Position numbers and translations under genes: made by a program. A stretch of 32,250 bases of DNA, taken from a virus. The notes beneath the pieces were generated by a model. The model did no database searches. It was not told the DNA's origin and was given only the letters and a program-made list of their open reading frames with translations. Of this stretch, positions 12,635 to 19,264 are shown piece by piece (position 1 is the stretch's first letter; every line of letters begins with the position of its first letter). Location of the stretch: positions 1 through 32,250 of IMG/VR virus record IMGVR_UViG_3300024282_000010. One strand, given 5' to 3'.

Positions 12635-12741
12635 TACTAATACAGATAGTTCACGAGAGGTAGCCGACTCTCCAAAGAACAAATACTTTTGCCTCGGGGG
12701 TACAGGTTGCGGCTACGACCTGTTCCTTTCGGGGCTTTTTT
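12635..12741 (+). ncRNA. Structured small RNA with complementary hairpin loops
   Basis: About 105 nt between a consensus promoter and a terminator. Hairpin 1: GTTC/GAAC (12649-12652, 12677-12680) then GAGAG/CTCTC (12655-12659, 12668-12672), loop 12660-12667. Hairpin 2 is the terminator stem, whose inner helix ACAGGT/ACCTGT (12702-12707, 12718-12723) closes a 10-nt loop. GTAGCCG (12660-12666) in loop 1 is exactly complementary to CGGCTAC (12710-12716) in loop 2: seven pairs, five of them G-C, allowing a kissing-loop fold. I do not recognise a known class. It may be a free sRNA or an attenuator for the nuclease gene starting at 12745. The 5' end is inferred from the promoter. Confidence 0.7.
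12691..12741 (+). terminator. Strong intrinsic terminator ahead of the nuclease gene
   Basis: Outer stem GCCTCGGGGG (12691-12700) with 12726-12735 gives 10 pairs with four G-U; the inner stem gives 6 pairs (12702-12707 with 12718-12723), separated by a small internal loop. Six T follow at 12736-12741. The T tract ends 3 nt before ATG 12745, so expression of that gene depends on read-through. Confidence 0.85.
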
Positions 12742-12744
12742 ATT

Positions 12745-13209
12745 ATGAAATTTTTGGAAAAAGATTTGGAACAAATCATCTGCGAATCTGGAATGGAGGA
12801 GCTGAGAAAAAGAGGACTTGGGATTGCTGGAAAGTTATTCCGTCAAGTTAAAATTGGTAACTATGGTATTGCTGATTTAATCACAGTCAGAAGACCATAC
12901 TATGAAGATGAATTAAACATCACAATCTATGAATTGAAGAAAGACACAATCTCAATCAGTGCCTTTTTACAAGCTGTCAATTACGCAAAGGGGATTCAGA
13001 AATTTATGGGTAAGAGATACCCAGAGATTGATTACAGAATGACCATTGCATTGATTGGACACAACATTGATACGAGTGGGAGTTTTTGTTATTTGCCCGA
13101 AATTGTTACTGGACATTGTCAACTTAAAATGTACACCTATGAGTACAAGGTTGATGGTGTTCAGTTTGTCAAACACAATAACTATCATTTGGTGGAGGCT
13201 GGATTCTAA
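12745..13209 (+). CDS. PD-(D/E)XK nuclease-like protein (154 aa)
   Basis: Restriction-fold nuclease candidate. GIADLITV (41-48) supplies the Asp (D44), IYELKKD (61-67) the E63-x-K65 pair, and AFLQAVNYAKG (73-83) the following Q-x-x-x-Y helix of RecB/NucS-like enzymes. These residues bind metal and cut phosphodiester bonds. A branch-specific or repair nuclease in replication is likely, given the neighbouring initiator and helicase. The start comes 3 nt after a strong terminator, so its expression seems conditional. Its stop overlaps the next gene by 1 nt. Confidence 0.8.
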   Translation: MKFLEKDLEQIICESGMEELRKRGLGIAGKLFRQVKIGNYGIADLITVRRPYYEDELNITIYELKKDTISISAFLQAVNYAKGIQKFMGKRYPEIDYRMTIALIGHNIDTSGSFCYLPEIVTGHCQLKMYTYEYKVDGVQFVKHNNYHLVEAGF

Positions 13210-13835
13210 TGGCTATATTCAGAAAAATACACACCTCATTCTGGTCTGACCCATTCATTCAAGACCTTGACAATGACCACCGTTTATTCTACCTCTATTT
13301 GCTTACAAACGAAAAGACAAAGCAATGTGGAATCTACGAAATCAGTAAAAAGCAAATGGCTTTTGAACTTGGGTACTCTATTGATAGAGTATCTAAACTC
13401 CTTTCATACTTTATCAAGTCAGGCAAAATCCTCTATTCAGAAGACACAAAAGAGATTGCTTTAAAGAATTGGATGAAATACAACGGTTCAACATCTCCAA
13501 AAGTTGTAAGTTGCATAAACTCAGAACTTTCCCAAATCAAAGATAGAGTATTGATAGAGTATGTAAACGGTATGTATACTGCATCGCAAGAAGAACAAGA
13601 AGAAGAACAAGAAGAAGAAAAGAATAATAGGTTCAAAATTCCTACGAAGGAAGAAATCAATTCAGAGTTTCCAGGATTCGATGCTGAACGCTTCATTGAC
13701 TTTTACTCCTCAAAAGGATGGATGGTTGGAAAGAATAAAATGAAGGATTGGAAAGCAAGTGTTAGAACTTGGCTTCGTTCTTCCGAACAAAAAACCGAAC
13801 TTGCTGCACCTAAATACAAAAAAGCAACGCTATGA
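13209..13835 (+). CDS. Replication initiator / replisome organizer
   Basis: A 208-residue protein. The N-terminal winged helix (IFRKIHTSFWSDPFIQDLDN, YLLTNEKTKQCGIYEISKKQ, FELGYSIDRVSKLLSYFIKS) is of the phage replisome organizer type. An acidic linker (EEQEEEQEEE, about 126-137) follows, then a C-terminal region with FDAERFIDFYSSKGWMVGKN and DWKASVRTWLR, as in helicase-recruiting proteins. It probably binds the origin and loads the DnaB-type helicase encoded next (4-nt overlap). The gene contains three iteron-like repeats (see 13374-13568), matching the rule that such origins lie inside the initiator gene. Confidence 0.82.
   Translation: MAIFRKIHTSFWSDPFIQDLDNDHRLFYLYLLTNEKTKQCGIYEISKKQMAFELGYSIDRVSKLLSYFIKSGKILYSEDTKEIALKNWMKYNGSTSPKVVSCINSELSQIKDRVLIEYVNGMYTASQEEQEEEQEEEKNNRFKIPTKEEINSEFPGFDAERFIDFYSSKGWMVGKNKMKDWKASVRTWLRSSEQKTELAAPKYKKATL
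13374..13568 (+). repeat. Iteron-like repeats, candidate replication origin
   Basis: GATAGAGTAT occurs at 13383-13392, 13542-13551 and 13553-13562; the last two start 11 bp apart, one helical turn. A longer 18-nt match (17/18) links 13381-13398 and 13551-13568. The first copy also sits in the palindrome TACTCTA-ttga-TAGAGTA (13374-13391). The copies are read in different codon frames (IDRV against IEYV), so they are not a protein repeat. Similar to the lambda O origin layout; function is inferred. Confidence 0.55.
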
Positions 13836-15046
13836 GTCCAAGTGAATACATTCTCGCCTCGGCAATGTTTGATGAAACCACAAGAGTCAAACTCCTTGCC
13901 GTCAATTCAAAATGGTTTGAGTCACCAATAGACAAAGCCATTGCCAAGGTTCAAGAACTGTATCTATCTGGAAAACCTTTGAACAATCACAACATCTTGA
14001 TTGAGTTGAAGGACACGATGGATTTCAGACGCTTGGTGATGATTCAAGGAATGGCAACCGAATACTCTCAGGTGGATGCTTACTTGAAACAACTCGCAAA
14101 GAAATACGAACACGAGCGATTAGTTCAAGGACTTGCTGAGATAGATATCAAAGGAGACATTGTTTCTCAACTGACAACCTTAATCTCAACCGCTACCATC
14201 CAAATGGATAGAGAGCCAATCACCTCACGCAAAGCCATCAACAAGGCTTGTGATGACATCTGTGAAGCTTTCCAACGCCAAGATGCTACAAACGGAATGA
14301 TGACGGGGTGGAGATACCTTGACAAATACTTGGGAGGTTGGAACAGAGGAGACCTGATTATCTGTGCAGGAAGACCTGGAATGGGTAAATCAGCCATCGC
14401 AATGACTTGGGCTTTGTTGGCAGCCGAACGATACAAGGTTCTTTTTCTTTCCTTGGAGATGTCCGTTGACCAACTTGCACGAAGAATCCTGACCCACGAA
14501 ACTCATATTGAGAACTACAAAATCAGAAGCAATTCTCTTTCACAAGGTCACATTGACCGCATAGTGGAATACACCATCGCAGACAACCCGGTTCTATGGT
14601 TGGATGATGACACCTCTATACGAATAGACAAACTGCTCGGCAAACTCAAAATCCACCAGCAGAAGAACGGACTTGACCTATTGGTCATTGACTACATCCA
14701 ACTAATGAAAGGCACGAAGGCAAACCGCCAAGAGGAGGTCGCTGAGATTTCTCGCAACCTGAAACTCATCGCCAAGGAGTTAGGAATCTGCATCATTGCT
14801 CTCTCACAACTTTCAAGAGCCGTAGAGCAACGCTCAGACCACCGCCCAATGCTTTCCGACCTGAGAGAGTCAGGAGCAATTGAGCAAGACGCTGATGCAA
14901 TTCTTTTCCCTTACCGACCAGCCTACTATCAAGATGACAAACCAGCAACAGAAGACGCTGAGTTGATGATTGCAAAAAACCGACACGGAGAATGTGTGAC
15001 AATAGATGTCAAATTCACTGGGTCACTTACTAAATTCACAGAGTAA
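13832..15046 (+). CDS. DnaB-family replicative helicase
   Basis: Replicative DNA helicase of 404 residues. The short N-terminal domain (1-130) is helical and begins SPSEYILASAMFDE. The RecA-type motor follows: GWRYLDKYLGGWNRGDLIIC (159-178), Walker A GRPGMGKSA (180-188), LSLEMS (207-212), Walker B LLVIDYIQLM (283-292), ALSQLSRAVE and the arginine-finger region KNRHGE near the C-terminus. It unwinds the fork as a hexamer and is expected to be loaded by the initiator encoded upstream. Confidence 0.95.
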   Translation: MSPSEYILASAMFDETTRVKLLAVNSKWFESPIDKAIAKVQELYLSGKPLNNHNILIELKDTMDFRRLVMIQGMATEYSQVDAYLKQLAKKYEHERLVQGLAEIDIKGDIVSQLTTLISTATIQMDREPITSRKAINKACDDICEAFQRQDATNGMMTGWRYLDKYLGGWNRGDLIICAGRPGMGKSAIAMTWALLAAERYKVLFLSLEMSVDQLARRILTHETHIENYKIRSNSLSQGHIDRIVEYTIADNPVLWLDDDTSIRIDKLLGKLKIHQQKNGLDLLVIDYIQLMKGTKANRQEEVAEISRNLKLIAKELGICIIALSQLSRAVEQRSDHRPMLSDLRESGAIEQDADAILFPYRPAYYQDDKPATEDAELMIAKNRHGECVTIDVKFTGSLTKFTE

Positions 15047-15053
15047 AACTATT

Positions 15054-15656
15054 ATGAACGATTTTGTTATAGTTAAAGAACACCCAGACCTAATTCTATT
15101 TATTGATTCATTGCAGAAAAAAAATGCAGAACAACTTTCTTTTTATCCAAAACAAGTTTTTGAAAGAGAAAAAGAAAATGGTAGGCTGTTTTTAGGATTG
15201 CTAAATGGACAGCCTTGTGGTTATATTTATGTTGGAGCTGCTGGTGGAGATGTGAAATGTCATCAGGTTTGCATTGAATACGACGCAAGAAGAAAATTAT
15301 ATGGTGCAATGCTTGTAACCGCATTAGAACAATACGCAATAGATAGCCATAGCAATTCAATCACTTTGAGATGTGGTTTTGATTTAGAAGCCAACAATTT
15401 TTGGAAATCCTTGGGTTATCAATGTATCAAAGTAGTTGATGGAGGTATCAGAAGAAATCGGAAAATAAACATTTGGAGAAAATACTTAAAGCCTCAATTG
15501 TTTTACCACGATTGGGTAGACCCAGTAGAAGGCAAAACAGATGCAAGTATTTGGAGGAAGAACAAAGAAACTGGAATAATAAGTTCTTTTACAAGAGGAA
15601 AGAAATTGTCAGATTATAGATTAATTGTAATTAATAAAAATAAAGAGAACCCATAG
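15054..15656 (+). CDS. GNAT-family N-acetyltransferase, likely acquired
   Basis: GNAT fold in the first 145 of 200 residues: GRLFLGLLNGQPCGYIYVG (43-61), the acetyl-CoA loop DARRKLYGAMLV (77-88), LRCGFDLEANNFWKSLGYQC (105-124). The C-terminal extension carries IWRKNKETGIISSFTRGKKL. It is visibly more AT-rich than the genes around it, and it is set off by non-overlapping spacers (7 and 20 nt) in a region of overlapping genes, so it is probably a late arrival. The substrate is unknown; protein acetylation, toxin inactivation, or DNA base modification in the manner of Mu Mom (also a GNAT fold) are possibilities. ATG 15054 is chosen; the upstream open part lies inside the helicase gene. Confidence 0.8.
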   Translation: MNDFVIVKEHPDLILFIDSLQKKNAEQLSFYPKQVFEREKENGRLFLGLLNGQPCGYIYVGAAGGDVKCHQVCIEYDARRKLYGAMLVTALEQYAIDSHSNSITLRCGFDLEANNFWKSLGYQCIKVVDGGIRRNRKINIWRKYLKPQLFYHDWVDPVEGKTDASIWRKNKETGIISSFTRGKKLSDYRLIVINKNKENP

Positions 15657-15676
15657 ATTAAAAATAATACAATAAT

Positions 15677-16150
15677 ATGAAAGACCTATATAAAGAAAAC
15701 ACCGAACTCAAAATCCAGAACACTCGCCTTCTGAAAAAGTGCCAAACGCTCTGGTCTAACCTTGCCAACGCAAGACAAACTATTAAGGAGTACAAAATCC
15801 TGCTTCAAGATTTGGAGAACCCGATTGACCGCAATGCACCGCTTGATGAAATAGCAAGAGCAGTTTCACACGCATCAGGTGTAGGAATCTCAGAAATGAG
15901 GTCACCAAACAGAGAGCGTCACAATGTGATTGCAAGACAAGTGTTCTTCTACATCGGAAGACGAGCAGGATTCTCTTGGTTGCAGCTTGGGCAGTTTATG
16001 CTTAGAGACCACTCAACCGCCATTCACGGATATCGACAAATCCAAGACCTTATCTCACTCCCTAAATCCAATTTCGTTGAAGTCCAAACCTACATACACG
16101 CCAGGGAAATCTTGGCTGCTCGTGATGCGGAAAGGTATCAATCAATCTGA
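15677..16150 (+). CDS. DnaA domain IV-like DNA-binding protein with coiled coil
   Basis: 157 residues. The N-terminus (1-48) is a coiled coil (YKENTELKIQNTRLLKKCQT). Residues 57-128 match the DnaA C-terminal DNA-binding domain: DEIARAVSHASGVGISEMRS, RERHNVIARQVFFYIGRRAG, and LRDHSTAIHGYRQIQDL, where RDHSTAIHG (110-118) corresponds to the DnaA signature that reads DnaA boxes. There is no AAA+ ATPase domain, so it can bind but not open DNA as DnaA does. It may recruit or block host initiation, or act as a regulator. Located after the helicase, in the replication set. Confidence 0.85.
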   Translation: MKDLYKENTELKIQNTRLLKKCQTLWSNLANARQTIKEYKILLQDLENPIDRNAPLDEIARAVSHASGVGISEMRSPNRERHNVIARQVFFYIGRRAGFSWLQLGQFMLRDHSTAIHGYRQIQDLISLPKSNFVEVQTYIHAREILAARDAERYQSI

Positions 16151-16247
16151 CATCTGTTGTGCAACCGAAGCCCAAGTCAAATTCTATCGCAAGAAGTACG
16201 AGAAAGATGGCTGGGAGTTTTACGAGTTGAGAACTTGTGGAAAATAA
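16125..16247 (+). CDS. Small Cys-containing hypothetical protein (40 aa)
   Basis: ATG 16125 inside the end of the DnaA-like gene, reaching TAA 16245-16247: MRKGINQSDICCATEAQVKF, YRKKYEKDGWEFYELRTCGK. It covers 97 nt that otherwise have no gene. Composition (CC pair, aromatic and basic residues) looks protein-like. Function unknown; upstream parts of the same open frame are a shadow. Confidence 0.55.
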   Translation: MRKGINQSDICCATEAQVKFYRKKYEKDGWEFYELRTCGK

Positions 16248-16301
16248 ACAACAAAATTGAACAAACTTTGAAATATCACAAAAGAGGAAATCATATCGGA
16301 G

Positions 16302-16850
16302 TTGACTCGTGAAGAATGGGTGCGAGGCTTCTGCATTAAAGTCGGCAAAGACCTTGCATCTGACTTGTATCAAGAACTCTTTCTCATCCTTTGCGAAAAG
16401 TCAGAATCTTGGATTGTAGAGAAATACGAATCTGGATATTGGGCAGGGTTTGTGTCTCGCATCATCCTCAACCAGTTCTACGGCAAAAGGACTTCCTTTG
16501 AGAAGAACTTCATCCGACCCATTGGAATGGAGGACACAAGCCAAGTAGAGATTGAGTGCGAAGATGAACCCTATACCGAACACCATCAAGAAGCTATTGA
16601 TGCCGTCCTTGAAAAGTGTGATTGGTATGAAAGCAGAATCTGGGAACTCTGGTCAAAGGGAGATGACAACATCAGACCGAGGTCAGCAAGAGCCATTGCA
16701 CGAGTGACAGATATCAGCCGTCAAGAAATCCTCCGAGTGGTGAACGAACTTAAAATCAAAATCAACGATGAATACATTATTAGAAATAATCGGAGTCAGT
16801 TGTCTCTCAATCATATTTGTCTCAGAGATAGGTTGGAAGGCGAAGATTAA
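16302..16850 (+). CDS. Sigma-factor-like protein, non-ATG start
   Basis: A region-2-like segment (DLYQELFLILCEKSESWIVE, then YWAGFVSRIILNQFYGKRTS) and a C-terminal HTH (RSARAIARVTDISRQEILRV) resemble small sigma-like factors of Bacteroidota phages. It could direct host RNA polymerase to phage late promoters. The first usable start is TTG 16302. The frame is open upstream to a TGA near 16267-16269, and the 9 codons before TTG read ITKEEIISE, which looks like a normal N-terminus beginning at an ATC; no ATG exists there. Start is therefore uncertain. The last ~28 residues overlap the next gene in another frame and may be a read-over tail. Confidence 0.72.
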   Translation: MTREEWVRGFCIKVGKDLASDLYQELFLILCEKSESWIVEKYESGYWAGFVSRIILNQFYGKRTSFEKNFIRPIGMEDTSQVEIECEDEPYTEHHQEAIDAVLEKCDWYESRIWELWSKGDDNIRPRSARAIARVTDISRQEILRVVNELKIKINDEYIIRNNRSQLSLNHICLRDRLEGED

Positions 16851-16983
16851 ACCCTTCACCTGCGAACTCTGTATGGCGTGGTGGCTTGGGCTTCTGCTCT
16901 TTGTTCCTCTTTATGGATGGAGTGGCATTCCGTTTGCTGCTCTCTCTGGGTGGCTATCAACAACCATCAACCGCTATTTATGA
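16768..16983 (+). CDS. Small membrane protein with CxxC (71 aa)
   Basis: Three hydrophobic segments: EIIGVSCLSIIFVSEIGW (6-23), WWLGLLLFVPLYGW and GIPFAALSGWLS. A Cys pair, CELC (32-35), lies at the membrane edge before MAWW. It overlaps the sigma-like gene by 83 nt in another frame and the next micro-gene by 4 nt. Function unknown; I recall short CxxC membrane proteins of this shape in related phages. Confidence 0.75.
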   Translation: MNTLLEIIGVSCLSIIFVSEIGWKAKIKPFTCELCMAWWLGLLLFVPLYGWSGIPFAALSGWLSTTINRYL

Positions 16984-17063
16984 AACATTATAGCCTAAAA
17001 ACAGACCTTAAATGGGCAGCATTTCTGCTCGTTACTCAAACCCTTTATTCATTCTTTCTATGA
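16980..17063 (+). CDS. 27-residue membrane micro-protein
   Basis: ATG 16980 to TGA 17061-17063: MKHYSLKTDLKWAAFLLVTQ, TLYSFFL. Both ends are ATGA overlaps with the neighbouring genes, giving an unbroken chain of coupled starts. The C-terminal half is one membrane-type segment. Without this frame the chain would have a 76-nt gap. Function unknown. Confidence 0.6.
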   Translation: MKHYSLKTDLKWAAFLLVTQTLYSFFL

Positions 17064-17392
17064 TACAAACAGACATTGACTTTGTCCTTGAACTTTCTCC
17101 GTTGTTTCAGCAATGGAAGCAACAAGGATACTTCCGAGTGACCCCTGAACAAGGAGTACGACTCCGCAACATCTATCAAACTGAGATGGGAAAACCGATG
17201 CCATCTTGCTCAACTTGCTTTGTTGAAGCTTTCTACTCTCTAATTATTCGAGCAGAAGCACAACAAAAGGAACTCCAAGCAGCACAGATTTCAGATGACG
17301 AACAAAAACCAAAACGAAAAAGGCGTGAAAAAACACACACAGATTTACTTGAAGGAAATGAACTACCACCTCACGGATTGGATACCGTGTGA
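17060..17392 (+). CDS. Hypothetical protein before the packaging genes (110 aa)
   Basis: Start at ATG 17060 (MIQTDIDFVLELSPLFQQWK), ATGA-coupled. The body is helical with YFRVTPEQGVRLRNIYQTEM (24-43) and a conserved-looking PSCSTCFVEAFYSLI (48-62) holding a CxxC. The tail (DDEQKPKRKRREK...) is highly charged and overlaps the HNH gene by 98 nt. It could be a DNA-associated accessory of packaging; the family is not recognised. Confidence 0.7.
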   Translation: MIQTDIDFVLELSPLFQQWKQQGYFRVTPEQGVRLRNIYQTEMGKPMPSCSTCFVEAFYSLIIRAEAQQKELQAAQISDDEQKPKRKRREKTHTDLLEGNELPPHGLDTV

Positions 17393-17585
17393 GATGTGTG
17401 GTCAACAAGCAACCGACATTCACCACATTGACGCTCGTGGAATGGGAGGCTCAAAAGAGAAGGACTTCATTGAAAATCTTATGGCTTTATGCAGAAGTTG
17501 TCACAATAGATACGAAGGAAACAAAGCGGACAAAGCAATGCTCAGAGTCGTTCACTTGGTGAAGATGAGTCAACGCAAAAAATAA
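17295..17585 (+). CDS. HNH nuclease beside the terminase genes
   Basis: HNH protein of 96 residues: CEMCGQ (32-37) and CRSCHN (66-71) form the two zinc knuckles around the catalytic stretch DIHHIDARGMGG (41-52) and ENLMAL. HNH proteins encoded beside terminases are known to assist cos-site cleavage by the large subunit, so cos packaging is suggested. It lacks the NUMOD modules of the homing enzyme at 197 and is probably a resident packaging factor. It overlaps the upstream gene. Confidence 0.85.
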   Translation: MTNKNQNEKGVKKHTQIYLKEMNYHLTDWIPCEMCGQQATDIHHIDARGMGGSKEKDFIENLMALCRSCHNRYEGNKADKAMLRVVHLVKMSQRKK

Positions 17586-17598
17586 AGATAGAAAAAAG

Positions 17599-17970
17599 AT
17601 GCCTAACAACCCCAATGCAGCGGACAACCTTAAACCAATCCAACCAGGAGAGGTAAGAAATCCTAACGGAAGACCAAAGAAATTCACCACCTTAATGAAG
17701 GAGAACGGCTACAAGTTGGCCGAGGTGAATGATTCCATTCAGGCGATTATGGCAATGAACGAGGAACAGATAAAAGAGGTGCTTGAAAACGATGACGCAA
17801 CGATGCTTGAAAAGACGGTTGCAAAGGCAATTATCAAGTCATTTGAGAAAGGCTCTCTATACTCTATGGACACTCTCCTCTCTCGTGTATATGGAAAACC
17901 AAAAGAAAGCATTGACGCAACGATTGAGCAGAAGGTTGTGAAGGTGACTTTGAACTTGGGTGATAAATGA
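17599..17970 (+). CDS. terS: Terminase small subunit (DUF5681-like)
   Basis: 123 residues. The N-terminal PGEVRNPNGRPKKFTTLM (15-32) is the DNA-binding motif shared by DUF5681-type proteins encoded before large terminases. The rest is helical (DSIQAIMAMNEEQIKEVLEN, MLEKTVAKAIIKSFEKGSLY) with GKPKES and a beta end. It recognises the packaging site and stimulates the large subunit. It follows the HNH gene by 13 nt. Assignment by motif and position. Confidence 0.75.
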   Translation: MPNNPNAADNLKPIQPGEVRNPNGRPKKFTTLMKENGYKLAEVNDSIQAIMAMNEEQIKEVLENDDATMLEKTVAKAIIKSFEKGSLYSMDTLLSRVYGKPKESIDATIEQKVVKVTLNLGDK

Positions 17971-17987
17971 AACAATGTGAAACAAAA

Positions 17988-18015
17988 CCCTTCAATTTAC
18001 ATATGTAGTTAAGGG
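17988..18015 (+). promoter_or_regulatory. Imperfect hairpin in the gap after terS
   Basis: CCCTT (17988-17992) pairs with AAGGG (18011-18015) and the pairing continues inward as AAT/GTT and TAC/GTA with two single-base bulges and an ATAT loop. No T tract follows, so it is not a standard terminator. Its place in the 62-nt gap after terS makes a packaging-site or mRNA-processing role conceivable. Confidence 0.3.
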
Positions 18016-18032
18016 ATGTAATTTAGAAAACT

Positions 18033-18251
18033 ATGGAAAAACTATATTTCGGAAACGGCTGGGAAGACCAGTATGGGATGAACATCTCAATCAACATCAA
18101 AGCAATTCAAGAGGCTTTGGAATCAGGCAAACTTGAAATGAACTCTTATGGAGACATCAAGCTCAGAGTCGGCAAACGCCAAGCACCTCACGAGAAATCC
18201 AAAGCGACTCACTTCATCTCTAATCAGAAACCCAAAGACAATTTGTTTTGA
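18033..18251 (+). CDS. Small hypothetical protein (72 aa)
   Basis: MEKLYFGNGWEDQYGMNISI begins the chain; KAIQEALESGKLEMN is helical, and DIKLRVGKRQAPHEKSKATH is a basic beta-type end. The compact beta-rich look could fit a small nucleic acid binding protein, but no motif is decisive. Its TGA overlaps the TTG start of the glycosyltransferase. Confidence 0.65.
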   Translation: MEKLYFGNGWEDQYGMNISINIKAIQEALESGKLEMNSYGDIKLRVGKRQAPHEKSKATHFISNQKPKDNLF

Positions 18252-19264
18252 AAATCTTAGTCCTACTTGATGGCTCAAATGGAGTGGCTTATCACCGCTT
18301 GTTTGTTCCATTTGCTCGGTTGCAGCAAGACCACGATGTGACAGTTGATGTGAGCCAAAACCGAGCCGAGTGGGGCGGTCTCAAATACACGGACTATGAT
18401 TGTGTGGTTTTCAATCGGTGGCTTGGTGACCTGCAATACAATATTTTGGAGATACTCGCCAAGAACAAAATCCCCTACATCATAGACATTGATGACTACT
18501 GGATTATTCCACGCCACAATCCAGCCTACCAAGCATACCGAAAGGTTATCAAGAACTGCATCAAAGACGCTATCTACTACGCTGATGCTGTAATGACCAC
18601 CACACCTCAATTGGCTTCTGTAATCACTTCCTTAAATCCAAATGTGACTATTGTCAAGAACGCTTTGGACTATACTCACGAGCAATGGCAGAAGAAGACC
18701 GAACACCCTCTGACTATTGGTTGGGTGGGAGGCATTAGCCACGAGGAAGATATTAGGTTGCTTGAAGGACAAATTGAACCAATCATTGAGAAATACAACG
18801 CTCGGTTCTTGATGTGCGGATTCCACGAAAACCAATCCATTTGGGCTAAGATGGAGAAAAGCATCACGGGCAAATCAAGGAAAGAAAGACCGGAGTGGTT
18901 TGAACACAGAGAAGGAACAACGCCTATCAAATACGCTGAGTATTATTCAGAGATAGACATCCTTCTTGCTCCTTTGACCCACGACAAATTCAATCGCTAC
19001 AAATCCGAGTTGAAAATCGTTGAAGCTGCTGCCTACAATCGCCCTATTCTCTGCTCACGAGTAGAACCCTATACCAATCACAAATCAAACCTCGGAGTGT
19101 TCTTTGTAGACAACAACGATTGGGTGACTCCTCTTGACAAACTCCTGAAATCTAAGAAGTGGGACAAGGTCGGGGCAATCAACCGAGCCTATTGCGATGA
19201 CCACCACTCTCTCAAAGCCGAAAACATCATCCGAATGGAATTGCTCAAATCAGTATGCAGATAA
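18248..19264 (+). CDS. Glycosyltransferase (GT4-like) between terminase genes
   Basis: A 338-residue GT-B type glycosyltransferase. The N-terminal Rossmann half begins KILVLLDGSNGVAYHRLFVP, with YDCVVFNRW (48-56) and YIIDIDDYW (76-84). The C-terminal half has TIGWVGGISHEEDI (142-155), DILLAPL (228-234), and KSELKIVEAAAYNRPILCSR (243-262), the E-x7-E-like sugar-nucleotide site of GT4. Start TTG 18248 overlaps the previous stop by 4 nt; the 3' end overlaps terL by 10 nt. The target may be phage DNA, virion proteins or host surface glycan. Confidence 0.88.
   Translation: MKILVLLDGSNGVAYHRLFVPFARLQQDHDVTVDVSQNRAEWGGLKYTDYDCVVFNRWLGDLQYNILEILAKNKIPYIIDIDDYWIIPRHNPAYQAYRKVIKNCIKDAIYYADAVMTTTPQLASVITSLNPNVTIVKNALDYTHEQWQKKTEHPLTIGWVGGISHEEDIRLLEGQIEPIIEKYNARFLMCGFHENQSIWAKMEKSITGKSRKERPEWFEHREGTTPIKYAEYYSEIDILLAPLTHDKFNRYKSELKIVEAAAYNRPILCSRVEPYTNHKSNLGVFFVDNNDWVTPLDKLLKSKKWDKVGAINRAYCDDHHSLKAENIIRMELLKSVCR

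Noticed and set aside
12618-12851. Open frame through the small RNA region (and another ending at 12663).
   Set aside because: It crosses the terminator and then shadows the nuclease gene; the product has no natural composition.
13587-13622. CAAGAAGAA-type direct repeats in the initiator gene.
   Set aside because: Explained by the acidic EEQEEEQEEE linker read in one codon frame; unlike GATAGAGTAT they need no DNA-level function.
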